Part shown: in pieces, positions 1-7,186 of the stretch | Position numbering within the stretch: position 1 is the first letter of the stretch | Layout of the letters: each line of letters starts with the position of its first letter | Assembly (NCBI GenBank): GCA_036675035.1 | Contig: JAKFFO010000006.1 | Location: 1-12,066, forward strand | Length of the DNA: 12,066 nucleotides | Direction: 5' to 3' | Origin: MESE01 sp036675035 | GTDB taxonomy: Bacteria; Pseudomonadota; Gammaproteobacteria; Burkholderiales; Burkholderiaceae_D | Made by a program: the position numbers and the translations under genes | The notes under the pieces: generated by a model | Told to the model about the DNA's origin: nothing | What the model saw: only the letters and a program-made list of their open reading frames with translations | Database searches by the model: none

Positions 1-579
1 CTGGGCACCTTGCATGCCAACAGCGCCAACCAGACCATCGACCGGATCATCAATTTTTTCCCGGAAGAGCGGCGCAACCAGTTGCTGATGGATCTGTCCT
101 CGAACCTGCGCGCGATCGTGTCGCAGCGGCTGGTACGCACGATCGACGGCAATGGCCGCAAGGCGGCGATCGAAATCCTGATCAATACCGCGACGATTGC
201 CGAGCGCATTTTCAAGGGTGAATTCCACGAAATCAAGGCGATCATGGCCAAATCGAGAGAACTCGGCATGCGCACCTTCGACTGGGCATTGTTCGACCTC
301 TATAACGCGGGCCATATCGCTTACGAAGAAGCGATCCGCAATGCCGATTCGGCCAACGAATTGCGTCTGAACATCAAGCTCAAGAGCGAGCGCGGCGAGC
401 CGGCCTCCGCAGCAGCCATGGAGCTGTCGATCGACCACGGACCGTCAGAGGAAGAACTGGAAGCTCAGCGGGCCGAAGAATTGGTGAAACAAAAGGAAAA
501 GCGGCGCCTGCTGGAAGAAAAGCAACTGGCGGAGCTGCAGGAAAAGAAAAACCAAATGGCGCAACAAAAAACCGCGTAG
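1..579 (+). CDS. pilU: Type IV pilus retraction ATPase, PilU type (3' part only)
   Basis: The 5' end lies outside the window; the reading frame is open from base 1 and 192 C-terminal residues are visible, ending at TAG. The segment GTLHANSANQTIDRIINFFP and the following ERRNQLLMDLSSNLRAIVSQ stretch match the C-terminal half of the PilT/PilU secretion-ATPase family, including the TLHANSA His-box region. Later segments such as KGEFHEIKAIMAKS, LGMRTFDWALFDLY and RNADSANELRL are typical of PilU rather than PilT. PilU is a cytoplasmic hexameric motor that assists PilT in pilus depolymerisation, so twitching motility is the expected role. pilT would be expected just upstream, but this cannot be seen. 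After about residue 138 the protein continues as a highly charged, helix-forming tail rich in E, K, Q and A, which looks longer than the usual PilU end. The TTG at base 10 is internal, not a start. PilU assignment is firm; PilT-like paralogue is the alternative. Confidence 0.9.
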   Translation: MGTLHANSANQTIDRIINFFPEERRNQLLMDLSSNLRAIVSQRLVRTIDGNGRKAAIEILINTATIAERIFKGEFHEIKAIMAKSRELGMRTFDWALFDLYNAGHIAYEEAIRNADSANELRLNIKLKSERGEPASAAAMELSIDHGPSEEELEAQRAEELVKQKEKRRLLEEKQLAELQEKKNQMAQQKTA

Positions 580-876
580 CAACAATCCGAGCAGAAGATT
601 CATAAGGAAACAAATCAACGTGCGCAGCGTGATAGTGCACGATAGCAGTAAATTTACATATGTTTGGCGAATTATGACGGATGATGATTAAATTTGTTTA
701 TGGCTTGATGAAAAAATTAGGGCCAGTTTTCGCGCAAATGTTTCCTGTACGGTCACATTTCATTTAGATATTTTCATCGGTTCAGGTAGCATTACGCGTT
801 CCGCTTCTCCAATCCAAGCTTGCGGAGCAGTCGGTTACTGCCGATCTGCCCAAGTCTGTTACGAAACCACAATTCA
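580..876. other. AT-rich spacer between pilU and the TonB receptor gene
   Basis: This 297-base spacer is clearly richer in A+T between about 640 and 780 than the flanking genes, as expected for a promoter region. A weak sigma70-like pair, TTGGCG (664-669) and TTAAAT (688-693) with an 18-base gap, is present, but each box matches only four of six consensus bases. I see no convincing terminator for pilU: a short GTGC/GCAC pairing near 619-641 has a long loop and no T run. No Fur-box-like sequence was recognised. A 28-codon ORF at 681-767 lacks a good ribosome binding site. Confidence 0.4.
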
Positions 877-2826
877 ATGTTCATTCAAAGTCCTGCAGGG
901 TCGCCGGCCGCCGTTTTGCCTTGTGCAGATCCGAGCGTCTCTGATAAGAAAAAGCGGCATCGCATAACAAGCCGTGCGGTCTGCCTGTTGGCAGTGACAG
1001 CTCCAGTTCTTGCGCTTGCGCAGGACGCACGTGATTTGACCGAGTTGAGTCTCGAAGAGCTCGCGAACATACGCGTCACGTCGGTCTCAAAAAAATCCGA
1101 ATCGATTGCCGACGCACCGGCATCGGTTTTCGTCATCACCGGGAATGAAATCCGGCGTTCCGGCGCAACGACGCTGCCGGAAGCATTGCGATTGGCGCCC
1201 AATCTGCAGGTCGCACGATCCAATGCGAGAAACTACGCGATCACCGCGCGCGGCTTCAATGGCACTTTTGCAAACAAGCTGCTGGTGCTGATAGATGGCC
1301 GCACCGTGTACACACCGCTGTTCTCGGGCGTCTTCTGGGATGCGCAGGATGTCGTCCTGGAAGATATCGACCGGATCGAAGTGATCAGCGGGCCGGGCGG
1401 TACATTGTGGGGAGCCAATGCGGTCAATGGCGTGATCAATGTAATCACCAAGGCCGCCGCCGATACGCAGGGCGGACTGGTTGCGGTCGGCGCAAGCAGC
1501 AATGAAAAAAGCGGCGCGCTCAGGTATGGCGGTGCGCTCGACAACGGCGGCCATTACCGCGTCTACGGCAAATACGCCGATCATGACGATACCAAGACCG
1601 CCGCCGACGTCCCGATACTGTTCGGCTGGAGCCGGCAACAGGCCGGGTTCCGCACCGACTGGAGTAACGCCAATCAGCAATTTACGCTACATGGGGATGC
1701 GTACGATGGCGCCTTGCATCAAGCGGGAACGCGCAACATTACCATCACCGGCGCCAATCTGCTGGGCCGCATGAATACCCGATTGGACGGCGGCTCGAAC
1801 GTCAGTCTGCAAGCCTACTGGGATTTCACCGAACGCAATCAGCCCGGCGCGTTCATCGAGCATTTGCACACGCTGGATGTCCAGTTGCAGCAATCGGTCC
1901 AGGTTGCGCGGATTCACGATATCGTATGGGGCGCCGGTTACCGGCTGGCCATGGATAATGTGCAAAACAGCGGCGTTTCGTTCTTGCCCGGCAAGCTCAA
2001 TATGTACTGGGGTAACATGTTCGTCCAGGATGAAATTGCGCTGCGCGACAATGTGCGCCTGACTGCCGGCCTCAAGCTGGAAAACAATAATTACACCGGT
2101 GTCGAATATTTGCCGACCGTGCGTCTGGCATGGGAACCATCGGAAAATAATCTTCTCTGGACCGCTGCTTCACGATCGGTACGTGCGCCATCGCGTTTCG
2201 ATCGTGACATTCTAGGCGCCGGCCTTCCGGAGGACCTCAAATTTGAATCGGAAATCGCAAACGTTCTGGAGATCGGCTATCGTGCGCAGCCGTCGCTTAA
2301 TTTTTCTTATTCCGCCACCGCGTTTTATAGCCGCTATGACGAACTGCGCACACTGGAATTAAATCCTGCCGGTCCTGCACTGGCTTTCAGTAACGGTGCC
2401 AAAGGAACGACGCGCGGGATCGAGATGTGGGGTAGTTGGCAGCCCGCATCGGCATGGCGATTGTCGGCCGGCCTCGTGGCACAGCGCATCGCTGCGGAAC
2501 TGAAACCGGGCAGAACCGACCTGACTCCTGCGCTAGGATTGGCGCCGAACGATCCGAGCAATTACTGGATGCTGCGTTCGTCATACGACCTCGCGCCGGG
2601 ACAGGAACTGGACCTGACCGTTCGCCATAGCGGCAAACTGCGCAGCCCGGCCGTTCCCGCATACACCGCAGTGGATTTGCGCTATGGATGGAAGATTCGC
2701 CGGGACCTGGAGTTGTCCGTGGTCGGGCAGAATCTGCTGGATAGTTCGCATCCGGAGTTCGATGCGGCGCCCAACCGCAGCGAATATGAGCGCAGCGTGT
2801 TCGTCAAGCTGGTCTGGCGGCAATAG
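877..2826 (+). CDS. TonB-dependent outer-membrane receptor
   Basis: The ATG at 877 gives 649 residues. The frame extends upstream to a TTG at 820, but that adds 19 residues with no signal-peptide character, so 877 is preferred; neither start has a strong Shine-Dalgarno. The signal peptide has a long n-region with KKKRHR (residues 24-29), a hydrophobic core and probable cleavage after ALA at residue 48. The LTELSLEELANIRVTSVSKK segment is the typical N-terminal signature of this receptor subfamily and likely contains the TonB-contacting region. The plug domain follows at roughly residues 75-195 (SVFVITGNEIRRSG, GFNGTFANKLLVLIDGR, IEVISGPGGTLWGANAVNG). The remainder has the alternating pattern of a 22-strand barrel, ending SVFVKLVWRQ. 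It imports or senses an unknown ligand using proton-motive force via TonB. It is the first gene of a set with the YfiR-like gene (30-base gap) and the kinase, which suggests a signalling as well as an uptake role. No siderophore or cobalamin specificity can be read. Confidence 0.92.
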   Translation: MFIQSPAGSPAAVLPCADPSVSDKKKRHRITSRAVCLLAVTAPVLALAQDARDLTELSLEELANIRVTSVSKKSESIADAPASVFVITGNEIRRSGATTLPEALRLAPNLQVARSNARNYAITARGFNGTFANKLLVLIDGRTVYTPLFSGVFWDAQDVVLEDIDRIEVISGPGGTLWGANAVNGVINVITKAAADTQGGLVAVGASSNEKSGALRYGGALDNGGHYRVYGKYADHDDTKTAADVPILFGWSRQQAGFRTDWSNANQQFTLHGDAYDGALHQAGTRNITITGANLLGRMNTRLDGGSNVSLQAYWDFTERNQPGAFIEHLHTLDVQLQQSVQVARIHDIVWGAGYRLAMDNVQNSGVSFLPGKLNMYWGNMFVQDEIALRDNVRLTAGLKLENNNYTGVEYLPTVRLAWEPSENNLLWTAASRSVRAPSRFDRDILGAGLPEDLKFESEIANVLEIGYRAQPSLNFSYSATAFYSRYDELRTLELNPAGPALAFSNGAKGTTRGIEMWGSWQPASAWRLSAGLVAQRIAAELKPGRTDLTPALGLAPNDPSNYWMLRSSYDLAPGQELDLTVRHSGKLRSPAVPAYTAVDLRYGWKIRRDLELSVVGQNLLDSSHPEFDAAPNRSEYERSVFVKLVWRQ

Positions 2827-2856
2827 CCGGTTCGATACACTGCCTCGGATCAGAAC

Positions 2857-3498
2857 ATGAAATTTCCCGCGCACCGGCTTCAAGTCTGGACACCAACATG
2901 CCCGTTCGCGGCATGGTGGCCGCATTGCCGGCCATCCGTGTGCAAGGCGTTGTTGTGCCTGGTGCTGTGTGCACCATCCTTCGCGGTAGTGGCGCAAACT
3001 TCGCCCAACATCGGTTCCAGTGCGGCAAGCACCGAAGAACGCGTCAAAGCGGTTTTTCTGTACAAGTTTTTAAGTTACGTCGAATGGCCGCCGAGCGCGT
3101 TTGCAGCCAATGATTCGCCATATGTCATCGGCATCTTTGACGACGACATCGCTGACGAACTATCCAGAATTTCGGCCAACCGCAAATTGAATAACCGGGC
3201 ATTGACGGTCAGGAAGCTCCGTGCCGGAGACCCGTTGAACGGCGTTCATGTGCTGTTTTACGGTGAACGGCAGACGGATGCAATGCTGCACGGCATAAAG
3301 CAGGCCCAACGCCAACCGATTCTGGTAGTCACGGAAACCGAAGGCGCGCTGGCGCAGGGCAGCATGATTAACTTCCGCATTGTGGATGACCGGGTTCGCT
3401 TTGAAATATCCGTCGATTCATTGGAAAAATCCGGCCTGAAGATCAGCTCCAGGCTGTTGGAAGTCGCCATATCGGTTACAAAAGGTTCGAAGCAATGA
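2857..3498 (+). CDS. Periplasmic YfiR/DUF4154 family protein
   Basis: A 213-residue protein. It has an unusually long N-terminal export signal: W- and C-containing residues 1-28, a hydrophobic run ALLCLVLCAPSFAVVA, and probable cleavage near residue 46. The DUF4154 domain spans about 60-208 and begins ERVKAVFLYKFLSYVEWP, a hallmark of the family. YVIGIFDDD, LNGVHVLFY, QPILVVTETEGALAQGSMI and NFRIVDDRVRFEISVD follow in the expected order. In Pseudomonas YfiR is a periplasmic inhibitor of the inner-membrane diguanylate cyclase YfiN (TpbB), which it contacts through the periplasmic sensor region. Here the next gene, overlapping by ATGA, encodes a histidine kinase with a similar sensor region, so the partner is probably that kinase. 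The mature part has no cysteine, unlike Pseudomonas YfiR, whose state depends on disulfides. The start lies 30 bases after the receptor stop; the upstream Shine-Dalgarno is weak. Family assignment is firm; the partner is inferred. Confidence 0.9.
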   Translation: MKFPAHRLQVWTPTCPFAAWWPHCRPSVCKALLCLVLCAPSFAVVAQTSPNIGSSAASTEERVKAVFLYKFLSYVEWPPSAFAANDSPYVIGIFDDDIADELSRISANRKLNNRALTVRKLRAGDPLNGVHVLFYGERQTDAMLHGIKQAQRQPILVVTETEGALAQGSMINFRIVDDRVRFEISVDSLEKSGLKISSRLLEVAISVTKGSKQ

Positions 3499-5897
3499 TC
3501 AAGAATGCGATTAAACGTTCCATATCACGCAAGTTCATGTTGGCAGTGCTGGCCACTACATTTTTGGCGCTTTTGATCGCCGGCATCGCAAATTTCGCCT
3601 ACGACCTGCAAAACTACCGAACCGCCCTGGTCAATGATCTGACCACGCAATCCGACATTGTCGCGAAGATCAGCAAAACCGCACTTGAATTCAACGATCC
3701 CAAGGCGGCGCGGGAAAATCTGCAGCAACTTCAGGCTCGTCCCATGATCCTTGCGGCGGCCATTTATGCGGCGGACGGCACCTTGTTCGCGACATATTCC
3801 AGTGACAAAGTCGTGGCGCCAGCCTTTCCGAGCGCCCCCGGCGCACCGGGATACAGAATAGCCAATGAACGGATAACCCTGTTCAATCGCATCATCCAGA
3901 ATGGAGAAGTCGTCGGGAACGTCTACTTGCGCGCCGAGTATCGATTGACTGATCGGCTTATTCGCGACACTGCGATCATGGTCGCGGTGATGATTGTCAG
4001 CCTGCTGGTGGCCGGACTGGCCTCGTTCTGGCTGCAGGCCGCGGTGACCCGGCCGATCCGCGCGGTAACCGATGCGGTGAATCAGGTGATCCGCCGGCGT
4101 GACTTTTCATTGCGCGTGCATAAATCGACCGAGGATGAAGTCGGTGTGCTGGTGGATGCATTCAACAGCATGCTGGCCGAGGTAGGCCAGCACGCGAAGG
4201 CACTTGAAGAATCCAATCTGTCGCTGCAGCATGAAATGAAAGAGCGCCTGAACGCGGAACAGGCGCTGCAACATCTCAACAATACGCTGGAACAGCGCAT
4301 AGTGACGCGCACGGCGGAACTGGAACGTGCGCATGAACAGCTGCGTCAGGCACAGAAAATGGAAGCGATCGGCCAGCTGACCGGCGGTGTCGCGCACGAC
4401 TTCAATAACGTGCTGCAGGTGGTCGCCGGCAACCTGCAACTGATGCAGATGAGCCTGGCCGGGAATCCGCAGGCACAAAGGCGGCTCGAAACCGCGATGT
4501 TCGCGGCGGACCGGGGCGCCAAGCTCTCATCGCAACTGCTGGCGTTTGCACGCCGCCAGCCATTACAGCCGGCACCGACCAACCTTGGGCGGATATTGCG
4601 TGAAATGGACGATTTGCTGCGGCGCGCCCTTGGCGAGTCGATTCAAATTGAAACCGTGGTGGCAGGCGGCCTGTGGAACACGTTGGTTGATCCGAACCAG
4701 CTCGAAAACGTGATTCTCAATCTCGCCATCAATGCGCGCGATGCGATGAAGGGCGACGGAAAGCTGACCCTGGAATTGGGCAACGCGATGCTGGATGATC
4801 ATTATGTGAGCGCCGAGCCGGAAGTGCCCGCCGGCCAGTATGTGATGCTCGGCATCTCCGATACCGGGGCTGGCATGACTCCGGAAGTCATGGCTCGCGC
4901 CTTCGAGCCTTTCTTCACGACCAAGCGGGAAGGTGAAGGAACCGGCCTCGGGCTGAGCATGGCATACGGATTTGTCAAACAGAGTAACGGTCACATCAAG
5001 ATTTACAGTGAAGCCGGCAGCGGAACGACCGTGAAGATTTATTTGCCTCGTTCGCATCAACCTGAAGCGGAAATGCCCGACATGCAGGCCCTGCCGATTA
5101 CCGGTGGTGCGGAAACGATTCTCGTGGTGGAAGACGACATCGCAGTGCAGGCAACGGCGGTGGACATGCTGTCCGAGCTGGGGTACCGGGTGTTGAAGGC
5201 GAACGACGGGCAGGGTGCATTGACCATCCTGCAGAGCGGCATACCGATCGACTTGCTGTTTACCGACGTCGTGATGCCGGGGCCGATTCGCAGTCCGGAT
5301 CTGGCACGACACGCAAAACAGCTGATCCCCGGGATTTCGGTATTGTTTACATCCGGTTACACGCAGAATGCGATCGTCCATGGCGGTCGTCTCGATCCCG
5401 GTGTCGAATTGATCAGCAAACCTTATCGCAGGGAAGATTTGGCCCGAAAGATGCGCTACATGCTTGGCAGCAAGCAACCGGGCGCGTCGGATGATCGGCC
5501 TGTAGATGACCGCATGCCAGCGGGCACGGAAGCAGATACGACCGTACCGCGGCAAATCCTGGTTGTCGAAGATAACGACGACAATCTGAAAATAACCTGC
5601 GAGCTGCTCATGCTGTTGGGCCATCGGGTAGAAGGCGTGCCGGATGCGGAGCAGGCGCTTCGTGCATTCACCTCGGCAAACTTTGATATCCTGCTGACAG
5701 ATGTCAACCTGCCGGGCATGTCCGGGCTGGATCTGGCACGCAAGGTAACCAGGGATATGCCTTCGCTGAAAGTAATTTTTGCATCAGGGTATGGCGCCAT
5801 CGACCCGAGCAGCCTCGAATCCAAGTCGGTGTCACTGCCGAAACCATACGACCTGAAAAAACTTCAGAAGGCGCTGGCTGATCTGAACGACAAATAA
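3495..5897 (+). CDS. Hybrid sensor histidine kinase with CHASE8-like sensor, HAMP and two receiver domains
   Basis: An 800-residue inner-membrane protein. TM1 is at about 14-36 and a periplasmic region at 37-155 resembles the CHASE8 sensor of YfiN (long helix LVNDLTTQSDIVAKI, then AAAIYAADGTLFATYSS). TM2 is at about 158-180, followed by a HAMP linker (about 182-235) and a coiled coil (about 236-290). The dimerisation/phosphoacceptor region has GGVAHDFNN with His301. The ATPase domain has the N box at 405-418 (Asn409, Asn413), G1 DTGAGM at 456-461, F box FEPFFTTK at 470-477 and G2 GTGLGLS at 482-488. Receiver 1 (about 540-657) has acidic residues 546-548, phosphoacceptor Asp591 and Lys642. Receiver 2 (about 686-796) has Glu692/Asp693, Asp736 and Lys783. 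All catalytic residues look intact. It starts at ATG 3495, overlapping the YfiR-like gene by four bases, which implies translational coupling. No Hpt domain or DNA-binding regulator is encoded nearby, so the output is unknown. Confidence 0.94.
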   Translation: MIKNAIKRSISRKFMLAVLATTFLALLIAGIANFAYDLQNYRTALVNDLTTQSDIVAKISKTALEFNDPKAARENLQQLQARPMILAAAIYAADGTLFATYSSDKVVAPAFPSAPGAPGYRIANERITLFNRIIQNGEVVGNVYLRAEYRLTDRLIRDTAIMVAVMIVSLLVAGLASFWLQAAVTRPIRAVTDAVNQVIRRRDFSLRVHKSTEDEVGVLVDAFNSMLAEVGQHAKALEESNLSLQHEMKERLNAEQALQHLNNTLEQRIVTRTAELERAHEQLRQAQKMEAIGQLTGGVAHDFNNVLQVVAGNLQLMQMSLAGNPQAQRRLETAMFAADRGAKLSSQLLAFARRQPLQPAPTNLGRILREMDDLLRRALGESIQIETVVAGGLWNTLVDPNQLENVILNLAINARDAMKGDGKLTLELGNAMLDDHYVSAEPEVPAGQYVMLGISDTGAGMTPEVMARAFEPFFTTKREGEGTGLGLSMAYGFVKQSNGHIKIYSEAGSGTTVKIYLPRSHQPEAEMPDMQALPITGGAETILVVEDDIAVQATAVDMLSELGYRVLKANDGQGALTILQSGIPIDLLFTDVVMPGPIRSPDLARHAKQLIPGISVLFTSGYTQNAIVHGGRLDPGVELISKPYRREDLARKMRYMLGSKQPGASDDRPVDDRMPAGTEADTTVPRQILVVEDNDDNLKITCELLMLLGHRVEGVPDAEQALRAFTSANFDILLTDVNLPGMSGLDLARKVTRDMPSLKVIFASGYGAIDPSSLESKSVSLPKPYDLKKLQKALADLNDK

Positions 5898-5939
5898 GCG
5901 CAGTGCCGATTTAAATCCGCCTGCAACACGACCACGCAA

Positions 5940-6413
5940 ATGCGGCCATCCTACATAGTCAAGGCATCTCCGGTACACGGCAACGGTGTATTTGCACGCC
6001 GCGAGATACCGGCTGGCGACTGCATCATCGAATACCAGGGTGAGCGGATCGCATGGACAACGGCGCTCGAACGAGCCGATGCTGCCGGCGGTCCGGTCAA
6101 TCATACTTATTTCTTCAGCCTGGCCGACGGCCGGGTCATCGACGGAGCGAGCCATGGCAATGACGCGCGTTTCATCAATCATTCTTGCGAGCCCAATTGC
6201 GAACCGCTGGAACACGACGATGGCCGCGTCCATATTTACTCGTTAATGGATATCGCGCCAGGCGAAGAACTGACTTATTACTATGCGTTGATTTTCGAGG
6301 GGCGGCATACGCAGGCGATCAAGCGCGCCTTCGTGTGCCGTTGTGGCGCGCCGGGTTGCAGCGGCACCATGCTTGCGCCGAAAAGCCGGAAAAAATCGGC
6401 GAAGCAGAAATAG
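5940..6413 (+). CDS. SET-domain protein-lysine N-methyltransferase with post-SET zinc motif
   Basis: A 157-residue, leaderless, presumably cytoplasmic protein consisting almost wholly of a SET domain. Recognisable elements are the N-terminal HGNGVFARREIPAGDCIIEY (13-32, with the GxG-type SAM-binding turn), the ARFINHSCEPNCE motif (76-88, with Asn80, His81 and Cys83) and GEELTYYYA (108-116, supplying the catalytic tyrosine region). A post-SET motif CRCGAPGCSG at 133-142 would bind zinc with Cys83. The family transfers methyl groups from S-adenosylmethionine to lysine side chains of proteins. The C-terminus is lysine-rich (KSRKKSAKQK) and could bind nucleic acid or be self-modified. It starts 42 bases after the kinase stop on the same strand and may be cotranscribed. 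No clear Shine-Dalgarno precedes the ATG. SET proteins are mostly eukaryotic but occur in scattered bacteria, where they are often viewed as acquired. The substrate is unknown; a basic nucleoid protein is one possibility. Confidence 0.9.
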   Translation: MRPSYIVKASPVHGNGVFARREIPAGDCIIEYQGERIAWTTALERADAAGGPVNHTYFFSLADGRVIDGASHGNDARFINHSCEPNCEPLEHDDGRVHIYSLMDIAPGEELTYYYALIFEGRHTQAIKRAFVCRCGAPGCSGTMLAPKSRKKSAKQK

Positions 6414-6420
6414 TTCTGCT
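6403..6420 (+). terminator. Hairpin spanning the SET gene stop codon (weak terminator candidate)
   Basis: AGCAGAA (6403-6409) and TTCTGCT (6414-6420) form a perfect 7-bp stem around the loop ATAG, which contains the TAG stop codon. It lies at the end of the + strand gene run, between convergent genes, where a terminator is expected. There is no T run after it, so it is not a canonical intrinsic terminator; it might act as an RNA 3'-end stabiliser. Confidence 0.35.
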
Positions 6421-6423
6421 AAC

Positions 6424-6435
6424 GGTTCGCGAACC
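6424..6435. repeat. 12-bp perfect palindrome GGTTCGCGAACC
   Basis: GGTTCGCGAACC is a perfect 12-bp palindrome, three bases after the stop-codon hairpin, in the 212-base gap between convergent genes. It could be a dimeric protein-binding site, or it could fold as a short stem with a CGCG loop as part of a transcription-ending region. The rest of the gap (6436-6625) holds no gene or signal that I can support. Confidence 0.4.
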
Positions 6436-6625
6436 CGAGAGGTTGTTCACTCGTGCTCACCATGTCCGCCGTTCCGGCCCGGTTTTCCTGGCCTGTTCAA
6501 ACAAGCCCGTTTCCGCGTCAATTTCGATTTCATTCATTCGCCGCGTCACCCATATGCGGAAATGCCTGTTTCGTCTTGGAAGGGCAAGGACACGGCATGA
6601 ACCGCCAGAGCTATCCCCGCACCCT

Positions 6626-7039
6626 CTACTTTCTGTCGCGTAGTGCGCGTAGCACTGCGATTTCGGCAAGATCATCTTCCGCGTCGTAGCGATGACTGTT
6701 GCAAATGCCGACCCAGTTGGAGGCGCCGAGGTAGATCACATATACCTGGCCTTCGATCAGATCGATTTCGCAATATGTGCGCGGACGTACGCCGCTGCGC
6801 AAAACATCGCCGTCGCGTGGCGTGCCCTTGAAAACCTCGACGATTTTGATCGTGGCCTCCATGTGTATCCAGCTATCCTTTCCGATGATCTCGCGTGCAG
6901 GGATCACCTTTGCCAGAAACACCTGGCTTGATTCCCTGTATCTTTGATCCGGATCGGAGTGCGCGCAGCTGCATGCGAAAACAGAGCTGGAGGCGAGAAT
7001 CCCGAATGCCGGAACGACGAAGCGCCAAATGCCTTTCAT
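6626..7039 (-). CDS. Exported protein with TIMP/NTR-like Cys-x-Cys mature N-terminus
   Basis: A 137-residue protein. Its N-terminal signal (MKGIWRFVVPAFGILASSSVFA) is followed at once by CSCAHSDPDQRY, so signal peptidase I cleavage after Ala22 would leave Cys23 as the first residue. This arrangement, followed by a YRESSQVFLAKVI segment, a beta-rich middle (TIKIVEVFKG) and cysteines at 90 and 113, recalls the N-domain of tissue inhibitors of metalloproteinases. In TIMPs, Cys1 and Cys3 pair with cysteines some 70 and 96 residues further on; here the offsets are 67 and 88. Related bacterial proteins exist but their function is not known to me. The alternative is a lipoprotein, with VFAC as a poor lipobox and Cys23 acylated. 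It lies 147 bases downstream of the Pal-like gene on the same strand. The ATG at 7039 has no strong Shine-Dalgarno. Export is well supported; TIMP-like fold is moderate; inhibitor activity is speculative. Confidence 0.75.
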   Translation of the reverse strand: MKGIWRFVVPAFGILASSSVFACSCAHSDPDQRYRESSQVFLAKVIPAREIIGKDSWIHMEATIKIVEVFKGTPRDGDVLRSGVRPRTYCEIDLIEGQVYVIYLGASNWVGICNSHRYDAEDDLAEIAVLRALRDRK

Positions 7040-7186
7040 TGTTTGCCCGGTGACAGATAAGCGTTAAATGCGCAACAGGTGATATTCAAGCCGCCTGAAA
7101 GAATGGCGGTCGCCGGCTTGCATGTTGCGACCCTCCGGTCATGGCAAAGCGCGCAGCAACCAGCGGCAAGAAGAGCGGTCGATTTG

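Noticed and set aside
681..767. 28-codon ORF (MMIKFVYGLMKKLGPVFAQM and so on) between pilU and the receptor gene
   Set aside because: No good Shine-Dalgarno, and the AT-rich promoter region makes such ORFs likely by chance.
820..876. Upstream TTG start for the TonB receptor at 820
   Set aside because: The added 19 residues have no signal-peptide character and TTG is a rare start; ATG at 877 fits better, although neither has a strong ribosome binding site.
4563..5624. 353-codon minus-strand ORF opposite the kinase gene
   Set aside because: It is a mirror of a clear kinase/receiver coding frame, has no domain resemblance and has no start signal.
6424..6437. tRNA T-arm-like GGTTCG sequence
   Set aside because: No acceptor stem, D-arm or anticodon arm can be drawn around it.
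6457..6675. Minus-strand 72-codon ORF and + strand ORFs in the gap between the SET and TIMP-like genes
   Set aside because: They overlap the TIMP-like gene or each other, lack ribosome binding sites and resemble nothing I know.
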